Source of the DNA: Anaerocolumna xylanovorans DSM 12503
Lineage (GTDB): Bacteria > Bacillota > Clostridia > Lachnospirales > Lachnospiraceae
Reading direction: 5' to 3'
Length of the DNA stretch: 64,000 nucleotides
Assembly: GCF_900143645.1 (NCBI RefSeq)
Contig: NZ_FRFD01000006.1
Span: forward strand, 248,001 to 312,000
Position numbers and translations under genes: made by a program. Position 1 is the stretch's first letter; each line of letters begins with the position of its first letter. Shown here piece after piece: positions 26,793 through 35,371 of the stretch. Below the pieces are notes generated by a model that saw nothing but the letters and a program-made list of their open reading frames with translations, was not told where the DNA came from and made no database searches.

Positions 26793-27641
26793 ATGGCAGT
26801 ATCAAATTTAGCAGCAAAGGATGAAGCAGAGATTGATAAGGAAGATAGAGATTTGTCAATGGAGAAAGATTTTGATATTGAAATTAAAATAAAAGATTTA
26901 TGCATAAGCTTTCCGGATAAGGAAGGCGGAGCACCGATTACAGCATTGCAGAACATTAATCTGGATATCAGGCAGGGAGAATTTATTTCCTTACTGGGGC
27001 CTTCCGGATGCGGAAAGACTACATTGCTTCGTACTATAGCAGATCTACAGCAGCCTACCTCGGGAGGTATTTCTGTCAGAGGGCAGTCACCCAGGGAAAT
27101 CAGACTCCAGAAGAAATACGGAATTGTATTTCAAAATCCTGTGCTGTATGACTGGAGAAGCGTAAGGCGGAATGTCTGCATGCCCATGGAAATGATGGGA
27201 ATACCGAAAAAGGAAAGAACAGCGAGGGTTACAAAGATGCTGGAATTAGTGGGATTAATGGAATTTGGCAAGAAGTATCCCCACCAGTTAAGCGGCGGTA
27301 TGCAGCAGAGAGTAGGAATTGCAAGAGCCCTGGCAATTAAGCCTGAAATCCTTCTGATGGATGAACCCTTTTCCGCATTGGATGAATTTACAAAGGAAAA
27401 GTTACACGAGGATTTACTTCGTATTTGGAAGAAGACAAATAAGACGATTTTATTCGTTACCCATAACATCCAGGAGGCAGTATTTCTATCCGACCGGGTA
27501 GTGGTGTTATCGCCCCATCCGGGAAGAGTATCCGCAGTGGTTGATATTACCCTTGAAAGACCAAGAAGCTTGGAAATCAAGAACACACAGGAATTCAATG
27601 AATTGGTGGTTAAGGTACGAAAAAGCTTTGAAAGCCTGTAG
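26793..27641 (+). CDS. ABC importer ATPase, SsuB/TauB/ThiZ type
   Basis: 282 residues after AAGGAGG. Walker A is GPSGCGKTT, the Q-loop lies in 'VFQNPVLYDWRSV', the signature is LSGGMQQR, Walker B is ILLMDEPFSALD and the switch His is in 'FVTHNIQEAVFL'. A 40-residue acidic N-terminal extension precedes the ABC fold. This family powers uptake of nitrate, sulfonates, thiamine precursors and pyrimidine-like compounds. With the two permeases and the lipoprotein that follow, it probably imports uracil, thymine or a related pyrimidine. Confidence 0.9.
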   Translation: MAVSNLAAKDEAEIDKEDRDLSMEKDFDIEIKIKDLCISFPDKEGGAPITALQNINLDIRQGEFISLLGPSGCGKTTLLRTIADLQQPTSGGISVRGQSPREIRLQKKYGIVFQNPVLYDWRSVRRNVCMPMEMMGIPKKERTARVTKMLELVGLMEFGKKYPHQLSGGMQQRVGIARALAIKPEILLMDEPFSALDEFTKEKLHEDLLRIWKKTNKTILFVTHNIQEAVFLSDRVVVLSPHPGRVSAVVDITLERPRSLEIKNTQEFNELVVKVRKSFESL

Positions 27642-27683
27642 GGAGCAGAAAATCCCTGGCTTTAACTAAGAAAGGAAGATTAC

Positions 27684-28535
27684 ATGAACCTGATTAAGAA
27701 AGCTCTTAACTCAAAAAAGATGGTAACAGTCGTATGGGTTATCGGTCTTATTATCTTATGGGAAATCGGAGCAGCCATCGTAGCACAGACGAAGCGTTCG
27801 CCGGAAAATGTTCTGCCTCATCTGTATCAGATTTTGGAATCCGTCTTTAGCACAAATAAGGTAAACAGTACCCAAACTGCATTGCAGATTGTACTAAGCA
27901 ATGCCGGAATTACTCTGTTGCGGGCGGGAATCGGATTTCTGATTGGTACGGCAATTGGTTTTATATTAGCTCTGTTAATGAACATGTTCCTGACTGTTGA
28001 GAAGACCGTATTTCCTTATCTGATGATTGTTCAGATGATTCCGATTCTTGGTATGGCACCTATTGTACTGGCAATTACCAAGGATATCAATAAAAGCCGT
28101 ATTGTGATTGCGGCAATTTTGACCTTTTATCCGGTAGCAACGAATACCCTGGCTGGTTTTAAGGCAGTGGAAAAGGAAAAGCACGAGCTTATGTATTCCA
28201 TTGCCGCTACCAAATACCAGATTTACAGCAAGTTATTAATACCCTCCTGTATGCCATATTTCTTTACCGGGCTTAAAATATCCGCTCCAATGGCAATTAC
28301 GGCTTCCATCTTAGTAGATACCCTGCAGGGAGGAGGGGGGCTTGGAACTATGCTGTCCCAATCCTTAAAGCATGCCATGTCCATCTATGTATTTTGGCAG
28401 ATAGTATTCTTCAGTGCAATTATTGGAATTCTTAGCTACTATCTGATGATGGTAATTGAAAAAATACTCTCCCCTTACAAGCGTAAGGGACCAAAAGTGA
28501 AAGCAGAGGTGAATGCAGATGAAAAAACTGCGTAG
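27684..28535 (+). CDS. ABC importer permease 1
   Basis: 283 residues with about six membrane helices and the binding-protein-dependent permease signature in the cytoplasmic loop ('EKHELMYSIAATKYQIYSKL'), where the EAA-type coupling helix meets the ATPase. It lies between the ATPase and a second permease and overlaps the latter by 17 bases, so the two are translationally coupled. They would form a heterodimeric channel in the cytoplasmic membrane. Confidence 0.88.
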   Translation: MNLIKKALNSKKMVTVVWVIGLIILWEIGAAIVAQTKRSPENVLPHLYQILESVFSTNKVNSTQTALQIVLSNAGITLLRAGIGFLIGTAIGFILALLMNMFLTVEKTVFPYLMIVQMIPILGMAPIVLAITKDINKSRIVIAAILTFYPVATNTLAGFKAVEKEKHELMYSIAATKYQIYSKLLIPSCMPYFFTGLKISAPMAITASILVDTLQGGGGLGTMLSQSLKHAMSIYVFWQIVFFSAIIGILSYYLMMVIEKILSPYKRKGPKVKAEVNADEKTA

Positions 28536-29325
28536 CAAATTCAACCGGCAGACAATCACCACAATTCTATATCCGGTATTATTTGGCGTGTTAATAGCAG
28601 TTCTGTGGCAGACACAGCTGCTTCATAAAATCATCGGAGCGGACACCTTTACCTTACCGCTTCCCAAAAGGATCTTTGGAATCATTACGGATAATTGGAG
28701 TAACATTCTGATAAATGTAAGAGCGACGGTTATTGTTGCTCTGGGTGGTTTGGTTTTAGGCTCGTTATTTGGATATTTGCTTGCAATTGTAGCAACGGTA
28801 TTTCCTAAATGGGGTTCGGGAGGACTTACCATAGCATCTGCCTTTAATGCAATACCGATTATTGCTATAGCCCCTATCCTTAACAATCTGACCAAGGATT
28901 TCAGCAAGGACCCCAACATCAGAAGTATGTTTGCAAAAATGCTGGTGGTTATGATTACCTGTACCGTCTCCATGAGTATTAATTCCTATCGTGGCTTTAC
29001 AGAATTAAAACCTTTTTCACTGGATTTGATGGAATCCTATGCTGCAAAAAAGACGGCTATATTCTTTAAGCTTCGTGTTCCAAACAGCATTCCCTATGTC
29101 TTTACTGCTCTAAGAATCAGCGTACCGGCCTGTGTAATCAGTGCCCTGGTCAGTGAATACTTTGCCGAATATGTTATTGGGGTAGGACGCCAGATTCGTG
29201 AGAATATCGTGCTTGCACAATATGCAACTGCCTGGGCTTACATTGCCATAGCCTGTGGGATTGGAATTGTAATGTATGTAATTCTATTAATCGTTGAAGG
29301 TGTTTTATTGAAGGGACGCCGTTAA
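28519..29325 (+). CDS. ABC importer permease 2
   Basis: 268 residues from ATG 28519, preceded by GAGGTG inside the end of permease 1. An ATG six bases earlier is possible but too close to the ribosome site. It has about six membrane helices and the coupling-loop pattern 'FSLDLMESYAAKKTAIFFKL'. It is similar in layout to permease 1, as expected for partners in a heterodimeric SsuC/TauC-type importer. Confidence 0.88.
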   Translation: MKKLRSKFNRQTITTILYPVLFGVLIAVLWQTQLLHKIIGADTFTLPLPKRIFGIITDNWSNILINVRATVIVALGGLVLGSLFGYLLAIVATVFPKWGSGGLTIASAFNAIPIIAIAPILNNLTKDFSKDPNIRSMFAKMLVVMITCTVSMSINSYRGFTELKPFSLDLMESYAAKKTAIFFKLRVPNSIPYVFTALRISVPACVISALVSEYFAEYVIGVGRQIRENIVLAQYATAWAYIAIACGIGIVMYVILLIVEGVLLKGRR

Positions 29326-29407
29326 TCAAAACAAACTTTTGATTATAAAAGCTATCTTGCTTTTTATAATAAATAACCGCAGATTACACTAAAAGGAGGC
29401 TTAATTT

Positions 29408-30592
29408 ATGAAAAGATTATATTTAAGAAAAATCAGTGCATTACTTATGATGTGTGTACTTCTGATTACCGCACTTGCCGGCTGCGGCAAGAAGGCAGAA
29501 AATGTATCCGATAACGCTGCAACAGAGGCACCTACGGCAACGGAAGAAGCTTTGACACCGACAGAAGCACCTGCTGCAACTGAAGCAGCCGGACCTTATT
29601 ATTCGGCAGATGCATCCGTAGAAAGTGTTGTAACCGATGCGGCAGGAAAGGGTATGGTTGGTAACTGGGGGCTTGGCAACGAGTATGAAATACAGGCTCT
29701 TTTAACGAAATACAATCAGCCTACTACTTACCTAAGCCAGGCATTTGATATGGACGGCTTTGATGATGATTCCATTCTCTTAGCATCTGCCATGACCTAC
29801 AACGAACTTGGGCTGGTAAAAAACTCCTATGACGGCGGCTACGGTTACGGCGATGGCGTAAAATACATCGACATGAATGATGAAGGGGTAGCAATGCTTG
29901 AGGATAACATCTTTACAACAGGCAAGTTTGCAAAAGAGAACCCCGAGACAGTAAAAGCATTTATTTATGCTTCCATGAAGGGCTGGGCATATGCCTGTGC
30001 CAATCCTGATGAAGCAGCCCAAATCGTCTACAAATACGGTTCGTCCGTATCGGCAGACCATCAGGCATACATGGCAGGAGAGGTTAAGAAGTTAGTGGAA
30101 ACAGATATGACCGGTGCAGCTGTTACCAATTACGGAAATATGGATGACACAGCCATGCAGCAGACACTGGATCTTGCTAAGAAGTATATTAAGTTAGACG
30201 ACTCTGCAGCAGCCGATAAATTACAGACACTTACCCTCGATGATATCAGAGATACTTCTTTCTTTACAGCAGCAGCCGCATCCGACGGTAAATTCACTCC
30301 GGAGAAAAAAGATGTATCCATTCAGTTGAAATGGCTGCCCCAGGCGCAGTTCATGGGATATTACGTGGCACTTGACAAAGGCTACTACAGCGAAGCTGGT
30401 TTAAATGTCAAGATTGTTCCCGGCGGCGGTGACATTGGTGAAACAACAGCAGTATATACCGGTCAGGTTGACTTTGGTGTAACCTGGGTATCCAACCTGA
30501 TTGCGGCAAAAGCAGGCGGCATGGACTTAGTGGAAGTAACACAGGTATACCAAAGATCCGGTCTTGTACTGGTGTATAAAATTAATAAGTAA
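29408..30592 (+). CDS. Substrate-binding lipoprotein, NMT1/THI5-like, with halves in swapped order
   Basis: 394 residues. The signal peptide ends in lipobox LAGC with C26 as the lipid anchor, followed by an Ala/Thr/Glu/Pro-rich linker to about residue 65. In usual NMT1/THI5 pyrimidine-binding proteins the chain begins with 'KWLPQAQFxGYYVALDKGYY' and later reaches 'VGxWGLGNEYEIQALL'. Here the latter segment comes first (about 85-100), followed by 'SAMTYNELGLV' and 'ASMKGWAYACANPDEA'. The usual N-terminal block (residues 301-394, ending QRSGLVLV) comes last. The protein is therefore circularly permuted or a trimmed tandem fusion. It should deliver a pyrimidine-like ligand to the adjacent importer. 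Confidence 0.85.
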   Translation: MKRLYLRKISALLMMCVLLITALAGCGKKAENVSDNAATEAPTATEEALTPTEAPAATEAAGPYYSADASVESVVTDAAGKGMVGNWGLGNEYEIQALLTKYNQPTTYLSQAFDMDGFDDDSILLASAMTYNELGLVKNSYDGGYGYGDGVKYIDMNDEGVAMLEDNIFTTGKFAKENPETVKAFIYASMKGWAYACANPDEAAQIVYKYGSSVSADHQAYMAGEVKKLVETDMTGAAVTNYGNMDDTAMQQTLDLAKKYIKLDDSAAADKLQTLTLDDIRDTSFFTAAAASDGKFTPEKKDVSIQLKWLPQAQFMGYYVALDKGYYSEAGLNVKIVPGGGDIGETTAVYTGQVDFGVTWVSNLIAAKAGGMDLVEVTQVYQRSGLVLVYKINK

Positions 30593-30607
30593 TCCTCTGG
30601 ATTTCTT

Positions 30608-30700
30608 GTGATAGGGCTGCTGGAAATAACGGCTGTTATAACAGCCGTTGCGGCAGGTCTATTGATATTCTTAAACTGCACAAACAGGAAACAGATATAG
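30608..30700 (+). CDS. Possible 30-residue membrane peptide
   Basis: A GTG-started frame of 30 codons with a single hydrophobic segment (LLEITAVITAVAAGLLIFL) and a basic, cysteine-containing tail (NCTNRKQI). It fills the gap between the lipoprotein and dihydropyrimidinase genes. There is no clear ribosome site, and a duplicated inverted GCTGTTATAACAGC palindrome explains part of the sequence. It may be chance. Confidence 0.25.
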   Translation: MIGLLEITAVITAVAAGLLIFLNCTNRKQI

Positions 30701-30768
30701 AATTGTCTGAAACAGCAGGCGGATTGATTGGCCGTATGGCGGCAGAAGGATTAGGAGGTGCGGTAATA

Positions 30769-32139
30769 ATGGATCTGATTATTAAAAACGGAACGATTGT
30801 AACAGCAAAGGAGAGCTTTGTTGCCGATATTGCAGTAAAGGATGGCAAAATTGCCTGCATCGGATCAAATCTTTCCATGGAGGCAGCAAAAACAGTAGAT
30901 GCAACGGGAAAGCTTGTATTACCCGGGGCTATTGATGCTCATACCCATCTGGCAATGCCATTTGGCGGAACGGTATCGGCAGACGGTTATTTATCAGGAA
31001 CAAGGGCGGCTGCCTGTGGGGGTGTTACTACCGTATTTGACTATCCCATGCAGAGAAAGGGAAAAGGCATCTTAGGAACAATTGAGTCAAGAAAAGCAAT
31101 GTGTGATCCGGAGGCTTGCGTGGATTATGCCTTCCACTGTATTATCACAGACTTAAACGGCGGAGAATTACTGGAAGAATTTCAAGCTTCCGTGGATTCG
31201 GGTGTCACCAGCTTCAAATGCTTCTTTGTGTATAAGAAGGAAGGCATGATGGTGGATGACGGTACTTTTATAAAGATTTTATTAAAAGCGAAAGAAGTTG
31301 GTGCGATTACAAATATTCATGCGGAAAATCCGGATGTAATTGACCTGAATATAGAGAAATTCTTAAAGGAAGGCAAAACCTCTGCCTGGTACCATTACTT
31401 GAGCAGGCCGGAATTTGTAGAAGCAGAAGCTGACAAAAGAGCTGTTCACTGGGCAAAATCCGTGGAAGCTCCTTTATACATCGTTCACATGGCAGATAAA
31501 GAGGGGCTTTTAGCAGCAGTGGAAGCAAAGACAGCTGGACATCCGATTTTTATAGAAACTTGTCCCCAGTACCTGGAGTTTACCAATGAGGTGTACAAAA
31601 GAGAGGATGGAAGGAACTTTGTATGCTCCCCTCCGATAAAAGGACAGGAAAGCCAGGATGCCTTATGGGACGCAATTAAGAAAGGAACCATTGATACCGT
31701 GGCTACGGATCACTGCCCTTTCCAAAGCTATGAAAAGGACTGGGGAAAGGATGATTTCACCAAGATTCCCAATGGATGCGCAGGGGTAGAAAATCTTTAT
31801 CCCTACATGCTGGCAGCAGCTAATAGCGGGAAGATAAGCTTTAACCGTGCCGTTGAGCTGTGTTCCACAAATCCGGCCAAAATCTTTGGGTGTGATACGA
31901 AGGGTTCCTTAACCGTCGGTAAGGATGCAGATATTGTTATTTACGACAAGGAGAAAGACTTCACAATATCGGTAAACACGATGCATTCTGACTATGACCA
32001 TACCATATGGGAAGGCAAGAAGCTTCACGGGTATCCGGTTCAGACCTATGTCAGAGGCAGAATGGTATATGATAACGGTGAATTTACCGGGGAGCCGGGA
32101 TATGGGCAATTTGTAAAACGCAAGACAGCATTGAGCTAA
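30769..32139 (+). CDS. hydA: Dihydropyrimidinase (D-hydantoinase family)
   Basis: 456 residues from ATG 30769, eight bases after GGAGGTG. An in-frame TTG at 30703 has no ribosome site. The amidohydrolase metal ligands are visible: H58 and H60 in 'DAHTHLAMPFGG', the lysine to be carboxylated in 'SFKCFFVYKKEG', His in 'NIHAENPD' and 'IVHMADKEG', and Asp in 'ATDHCPF'. The enzyme opens the ring of 5,6-dihydrouracil or dihydrothymine to the N-carbamoyl-beta-amino acid. Its neighbours supply the steps before (dehydrogenase) and after (amidase). Confidence 0.92.
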   Translation: MDLIIKNGTIVTAKESFVADIAVKDGKIACIGSNLSMEAAKTVDATGKLVLPGAIDAHTHLAMPFGGTVSADGYLSGTRAAACGGVTTVFDYPMQRKGKGILGTIESRKAMCDPEACVDYAFHCIITDLNGGELLEEFQASVDSGVTSFKCFFVYKKEGMMVDDGTFIKILLKAKEVGAITNIHAENPDVIDLNIEKFLKEGKTSAWYHYLSRPEFVEAEADKRAVHWAKSVEAPLYIVHMADKEGLLAAVEAKTAGHPIFIETCPQYLEFTNEVYKREDGRNFVCSPPIKGQESQDALWDAIKKGTIDTVATDHCPFQSYEKDWGKDDFTKIPNGCAGVENLYPYMLAAANSGKISFNRAVELCSTNPAKIFGCDTKGSLTVGKDADIVIYDKEKDFTISVNTMHSDYDHTIWEGKKLHGYPVQTYVRGRMVYDNGEFTGEPGYGQFVKRKTALS

Positions 32140-32166
32140 TGCCTTAAGCAGGAGGGAGATGTAATT

Positions 32167-33684
32167 TTGAACAATTTAGTATATCGAGATATTTCAATTA
32201 TGGAAGAAGCAGGAGGATGCCTCCTCTGTAACAATCCTCCCTGTACCAAAGCCTGCCCTCATAACCTGCCGGTGGACACCGTTATCCGGTCACTGCGATT
32301 TGAGAATAAGGCGGGAGCGGCAAACAGACTTCCCCAGAAAATACCCTGCGGTACCTGTACATCAAAAGCCTGTATGGAGGCCTGCCTTAAGAAAAAAATC
32401 AACCGTCCGGTGCCAATTGATGAGATGATGGAAGAAACGGTATCCTATCAAAAGGTAAAGCCAGAGAATGCAGACTTATCTATTATTTTTTGCGGGGTAC
32501 CTTGTGAGAATCCGTTTTTCCTGTCTTCCTCTGTGGTGGGAAGCAATTATGAAATGGTTGCCAAGGCTTTTGAGATGGGCTGGGCCGGGGTTGCATTTAA
32601 AACAATCGGGACCTTTGTGCCAAAAGAGGTATCTCCGAGATTTGATGCATTACGCAAGGAATCAGTGCCTTTTATTGGCTTTAAGAATATTGAGCAGATT
32701 TCAGACCATTCCCTTTTGGAAAATTTGGGCTTTTTAAAACATCTGAAGAGGGATTATCCTGCCAAGGTAATCATTGCTTCCATTATGGGTCAGACAGAGG
32801 AGGAGTGGACCTATCTGGCGAAGCTGATGACAGAGGCAGGAGCGGATATTATTGAATGTAACTTTTCCTGTCCCCATATGGCAGCAGATGGGCTTGGCTC
32901 CGATGTCGGTCAGAATCCCGAATTAGTCAGTGCCTATACCAGAGCTGCAAGAAAGGGTACTCATCTTCCGATTCTTGCAAAGATGACTCCAAACATCGGC
33001 AATATGGAGATTCCGGCCGTTGCGGCAGTCAAAGCCGGGGCGGATGGAATAGCTGCCATTAATACGATTAAAAGTATCATGAACATAAATCTTGAAACCT
33101 TTTCCTCCGGGCCGGATGTGGAGGGAAAGACCAGTGTCGGCGGATATTCCGGAAAAGCAATAAAGCCCATTGCACTTCGGTTTATCCATTCCATGAAAAC
33201 CTGTGATAAGCTGAAAGAGGTACCCATCAGCGGTATGGGAGGAATTGAAACCTGGCGGGACGCGGCGGAATTCTTAAGCCTTGGCTGTGAAAATATTCAG
33301 GTAACCACCTCCGTCATGCAATACGGTTACCGTATTATTGAAGATATGATAGAGGGAATGCAGTTGTATTTAAGCATCCACGGTTTAAAAAGTGTTACCG
33401 AAATTATTGGGAAAGCCCTGCCTAAGATTATTCCGGCAGAAGAACTAAACCGTGACAGCATCTGCTATCCCAGATTCGATAAGAGTAAATGCATTGGCTG
33501 CGGAAGGTGCTATTTATCCTGCTATGACGGCGGACATCAGGCTTTAAGACAGGATGAGGAGACAGGGAAGCCAATTATGAATCCGGGGAAATGCGTAGGC
33601 TGCCATCTTTGCCTGGCGGTTTGTCCGGCAGGGGCAGTTAGGCAGGGAGTAAGAGTAGCCAAATTAGAAGAAGCAACAGGTTAA
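32167..33684 (+). CDS. Dihydropyrimidine dehydrogenase, PreA-like with extra N-terminal Fe-S region
   Basis: 505 residues, TTG start at 32167 after GGAGGGAG. Residues 18-30 (C18, C21, C26, C30) and 61-73 (C61, C64, C69, C73) are two CxxCx4Cx3C clusters like domain I of animal DPD or PreT. Residues about 100-430 are the FMN barrel ('GWAGVAFKTIGTF', 'NFSCPHM', 'GADGIAAINTI', 'ISGMGGIETWRDA'). The last 60 residues hold two ferredoxin clusters (CIGCGRCYLSC, CVGCHLCLAVC). There is no FAD or NAD(P)H domain and no preT gene next door, so the electron partner is unknown. It would reduce uracil and thymine to the dihydro forms. Confidence 0.88.
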   Translation: MNNLVYRDISIMEEAGGCLLCNNPPCTKACPHNLPVDTVIRSLRFENKAGAANRLPQKIPCGTCTSKACMEACLKKKINRPVPIDEMMEETVSYQKVKPENADLSIIFCGVPCENPFFLSSSVVGSNYEMVAKAFEMGWAGVAFKTIGTFVPKEVSPRFDALRKESVPFIGFKNIEQISDHSLLENLGFLKHLKRDYPAKVIIASIMGQTEEEWTYLAKLMTEAGADIIECNFSCPHMAADGLGSDVGQNPELVSAYTRAARKGTHLPILAKMTPNIGNMEIPAVAAVKAGADGIAAINTIKSIMNINLETFSSGPDVEGKTSVGGYSGKAIKPIALRFIHSMKTCDKLKEVPISGMGGIETWRDAAEFLSLGCENIQVTTSVMQYGYRIIEDMIEGMQLYLSIHGLKSVTEIIGKALPKIIPAEELNRDSICYPRFDKSKCIGCGRCYLSCYDGGHQALRQDEETGKPIMNPGKCVGCHLCLAVCPAGAVRQGVRVAKLEEATG

Positions 33685-33759
33685 ATAACCGATCAGGTAA
33701 CAAATATGTTTTTTCTATGGAATGAACCGATGTGCAAGCGAAAAGGGAGGTAGAATAAT

Positions 33760-34986
33760 ATGACATGCAGCTTAGAAAGAATGGAAGAAAAAATAAAAAC
33801 CTTTAGTAAATTTGGAGATACCGGAAGGGGAGGAATCACAAGGTTTTCCTTATCGGAGGAAGCTCTGGCGGCAAGAGCGGAATTTGTAAAGAGAATGGAG
33901 GCAATCGGCGCCATTGTCGTGACTGATGATATGGCGAACATGTACGCAACGATTCCCGGAGAAGAAGATCTGCCTGCCATTTATTCCGGTTCCCATATGG
34001 ATTCCGTAAGACAGGGAGGCAATTATGATGGAATCCTGGGTGTCCTGACAGCCATGGAGGCGGCAGAAACCATTGTGAAAGAAAAGATTCCGCACAGGCA
34101 TCCCATTACTGTGGTTGTGTGGACCAACGAGGAAGGCGCACGCTTTGAGCCTGCCATGATGTCTTCCGGTGTTATCTGCGGCAAATTCGACAAAGATACC
34201 ATGCTTGCCTCCGCTGCAAAGGATATCCCCGGGTATACTTTTGGTGAGGCACTGGATGCCAGTGGCTACAAAGGAGAAGAAAAGAACCGGATTACCCCGG
34301 AGAAATGCACTGCGCTTGTAGAGCTGCACATTGAACAGGGGCCGGTACTGGAAGCAGAAAAGGTGGATATTGGAATTGTAGAAGGCGTCTGCGGTATGAT
34401 TAATTATGAGTTCACCCTTTCCGGTCAGGCCGGTCATGCGGGCACAACACCGATGCCCTACCGCAGAGATGCCCTGTATGCTGCGGCAAAGACGATACAA
34501 TATCTTCACGACGAACTGGATAAACTGGATAAAAAGCTGGTTTACACCACAGGAAAGATTTCCTGCCATCCCAATATCCACACCATCATTCCGGATGAAG
34601 TGAAATTTACTCTGGATGCAAGACATCAGGACCCGGAGGTCATTAAGCAGGTGCTTGAGATAATAGAAAGCTTTCCGCCGGTTATCGAAAAATGCGAATT
34701 AACTTATGAGAAAGCCTGGTCCAGAAATACCGTTACTTTTACACCTGAATTAGTAAGCATAGTGGAAAAGAGCGCAAAGGAATACGGATACCTGGGCCGC
34801 AGAATCTACAGCGGTCCGGGACATGATGCCCAGTTCATGATTGATATGGTACCTGCTACCATGATATTTGTACCAAGCATCGGCGGGCACAGCCATTGTG
34901 AGATTGAATATACACCTGTTGAAAATTGTTATAAGGGAGCGAATGTACTGCTTCGTACCTTATTATATATTGATGAAACAAAATAA
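33760..34986 (+). CDS. M20-family N-carbamoyl-amino acid amidohydrolase, probably beta-ureidopropionase
   Basis: 408 residues. The two-metal site of the M20/AmaB family is visible: H79 and D90 ('GSHMDSV...NYDG'), E124-E125 ('WTNEEGARF'), 'LHIEQGPVLE' and the final His in 'GGHSHCEIEYTP'. The dimerisation lid has 'GHAGTTPMPYRRDA'. The family hydrolyses N-carbamoyl amino acids, allantoate or ureidoglycine. After dihydropyrimidinase the expected reaction is N-carbamoyl-beta-alanine to beta-alanine, CO2 and ammonia. GGGAGG precedes the ATG. It is the last gene of the block. Confidence 0.88.
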   Translation: MTCSLERMEEKIKTFSKFGDTGRGGITRFSLSEEALAARAEFVKRMEAIGAIVVTDDMANMYATIPGEEDLPAIYSGSHMDSVRQGGNYDGILGVLTAMEAAETIVKEKIPHRHPITVVVWTNEEGARFEPAMMSSGVICGKFDKDTMLASAAKDIPGYTFGEALDASGYKGEEKNRITPEKCTALVELHIEQGPVLEAEKVDIGIVEGVCGMINYEFTLSGQAGHAGTTPMPYRRDALYAAAKTIQYLHDELDKLDKKLVYTTGKISCHPNIHTIIPDEVKFTLDARHQDPEVIKQVLEIIESFPPVIEKCELTYEKAWSRNTVTFTPELVSIVEKSAKEYGYLGRRIYSGPGHDAQFMIDMVPATMIFVPSIGGHSHCEIEYTPVENCYKGANVLLRTLLYIDETK

Positions 34987-35006
34987 AGAAAAGCTGCTCT
35001 GCAATC

Positions 35007-35049
35007 AGCCCTGTTATTCCGTAAGAAATACTGGAATAGCAGGGCTTTT
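35007..35049 (+). terminator. Intrinsic terminator ending the pyrimidine block
   Basis: AGCCCTGTTATTCC (35007-35020) pairs with GGAATAGCAGGGCT (35033-35046), followed by TTTTA. Confidence 0.92.
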
Positions 35050-35112
35050 AAGGTGTATTTTGTCACATTTTTTATCTGAAATCTTAAGATTCTATTATTT
35101 CTAAAAATTCCT

Positions 35113-35141
35113 TTGAAAAAAACTATAAATATGTATATAAT
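35113..35141 (+). promoter_or_regulatory. Promoter of the mbl-flhO-flhP operon
   Basis: TTGAAA (35113-35118), a 17-base spacer and TATAAT (35136-35141). It leaves a leader of about 225 bases before mbl. I see no gene or clear riboswitch in the 385-base gap 34987-35371. Confidence 0.75.
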
Positions 35142-35371
35142 AGAAAAGAGTATGTTTAATTGACAGGTTTATGGAAAAAATTAGAGTGAAAGCTGTAATG
35201 CTGTCAAAATATATCCAGAGTCTATAAATTTTATGCCTATGAGAGAAAGATACTGGATACTGTGTACTGGAAATTGTTAAATTATTAGACATTATATAGA
35301 TGCCGGCTGGAAGAGAAGAAGCTGACTACAAAGTCGCAAAAGAACAGATAGAATCTGAAAGGAGATAAGAT

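Noticed and set aside
33850..34626. 258-codon open frame on the minus strand inside the amidase gene
   Set aside because: The plus strand encodes a well-conserved M20 enzyme with its metal ligands. The minus frame has no ribosome site and no recognisable domain.
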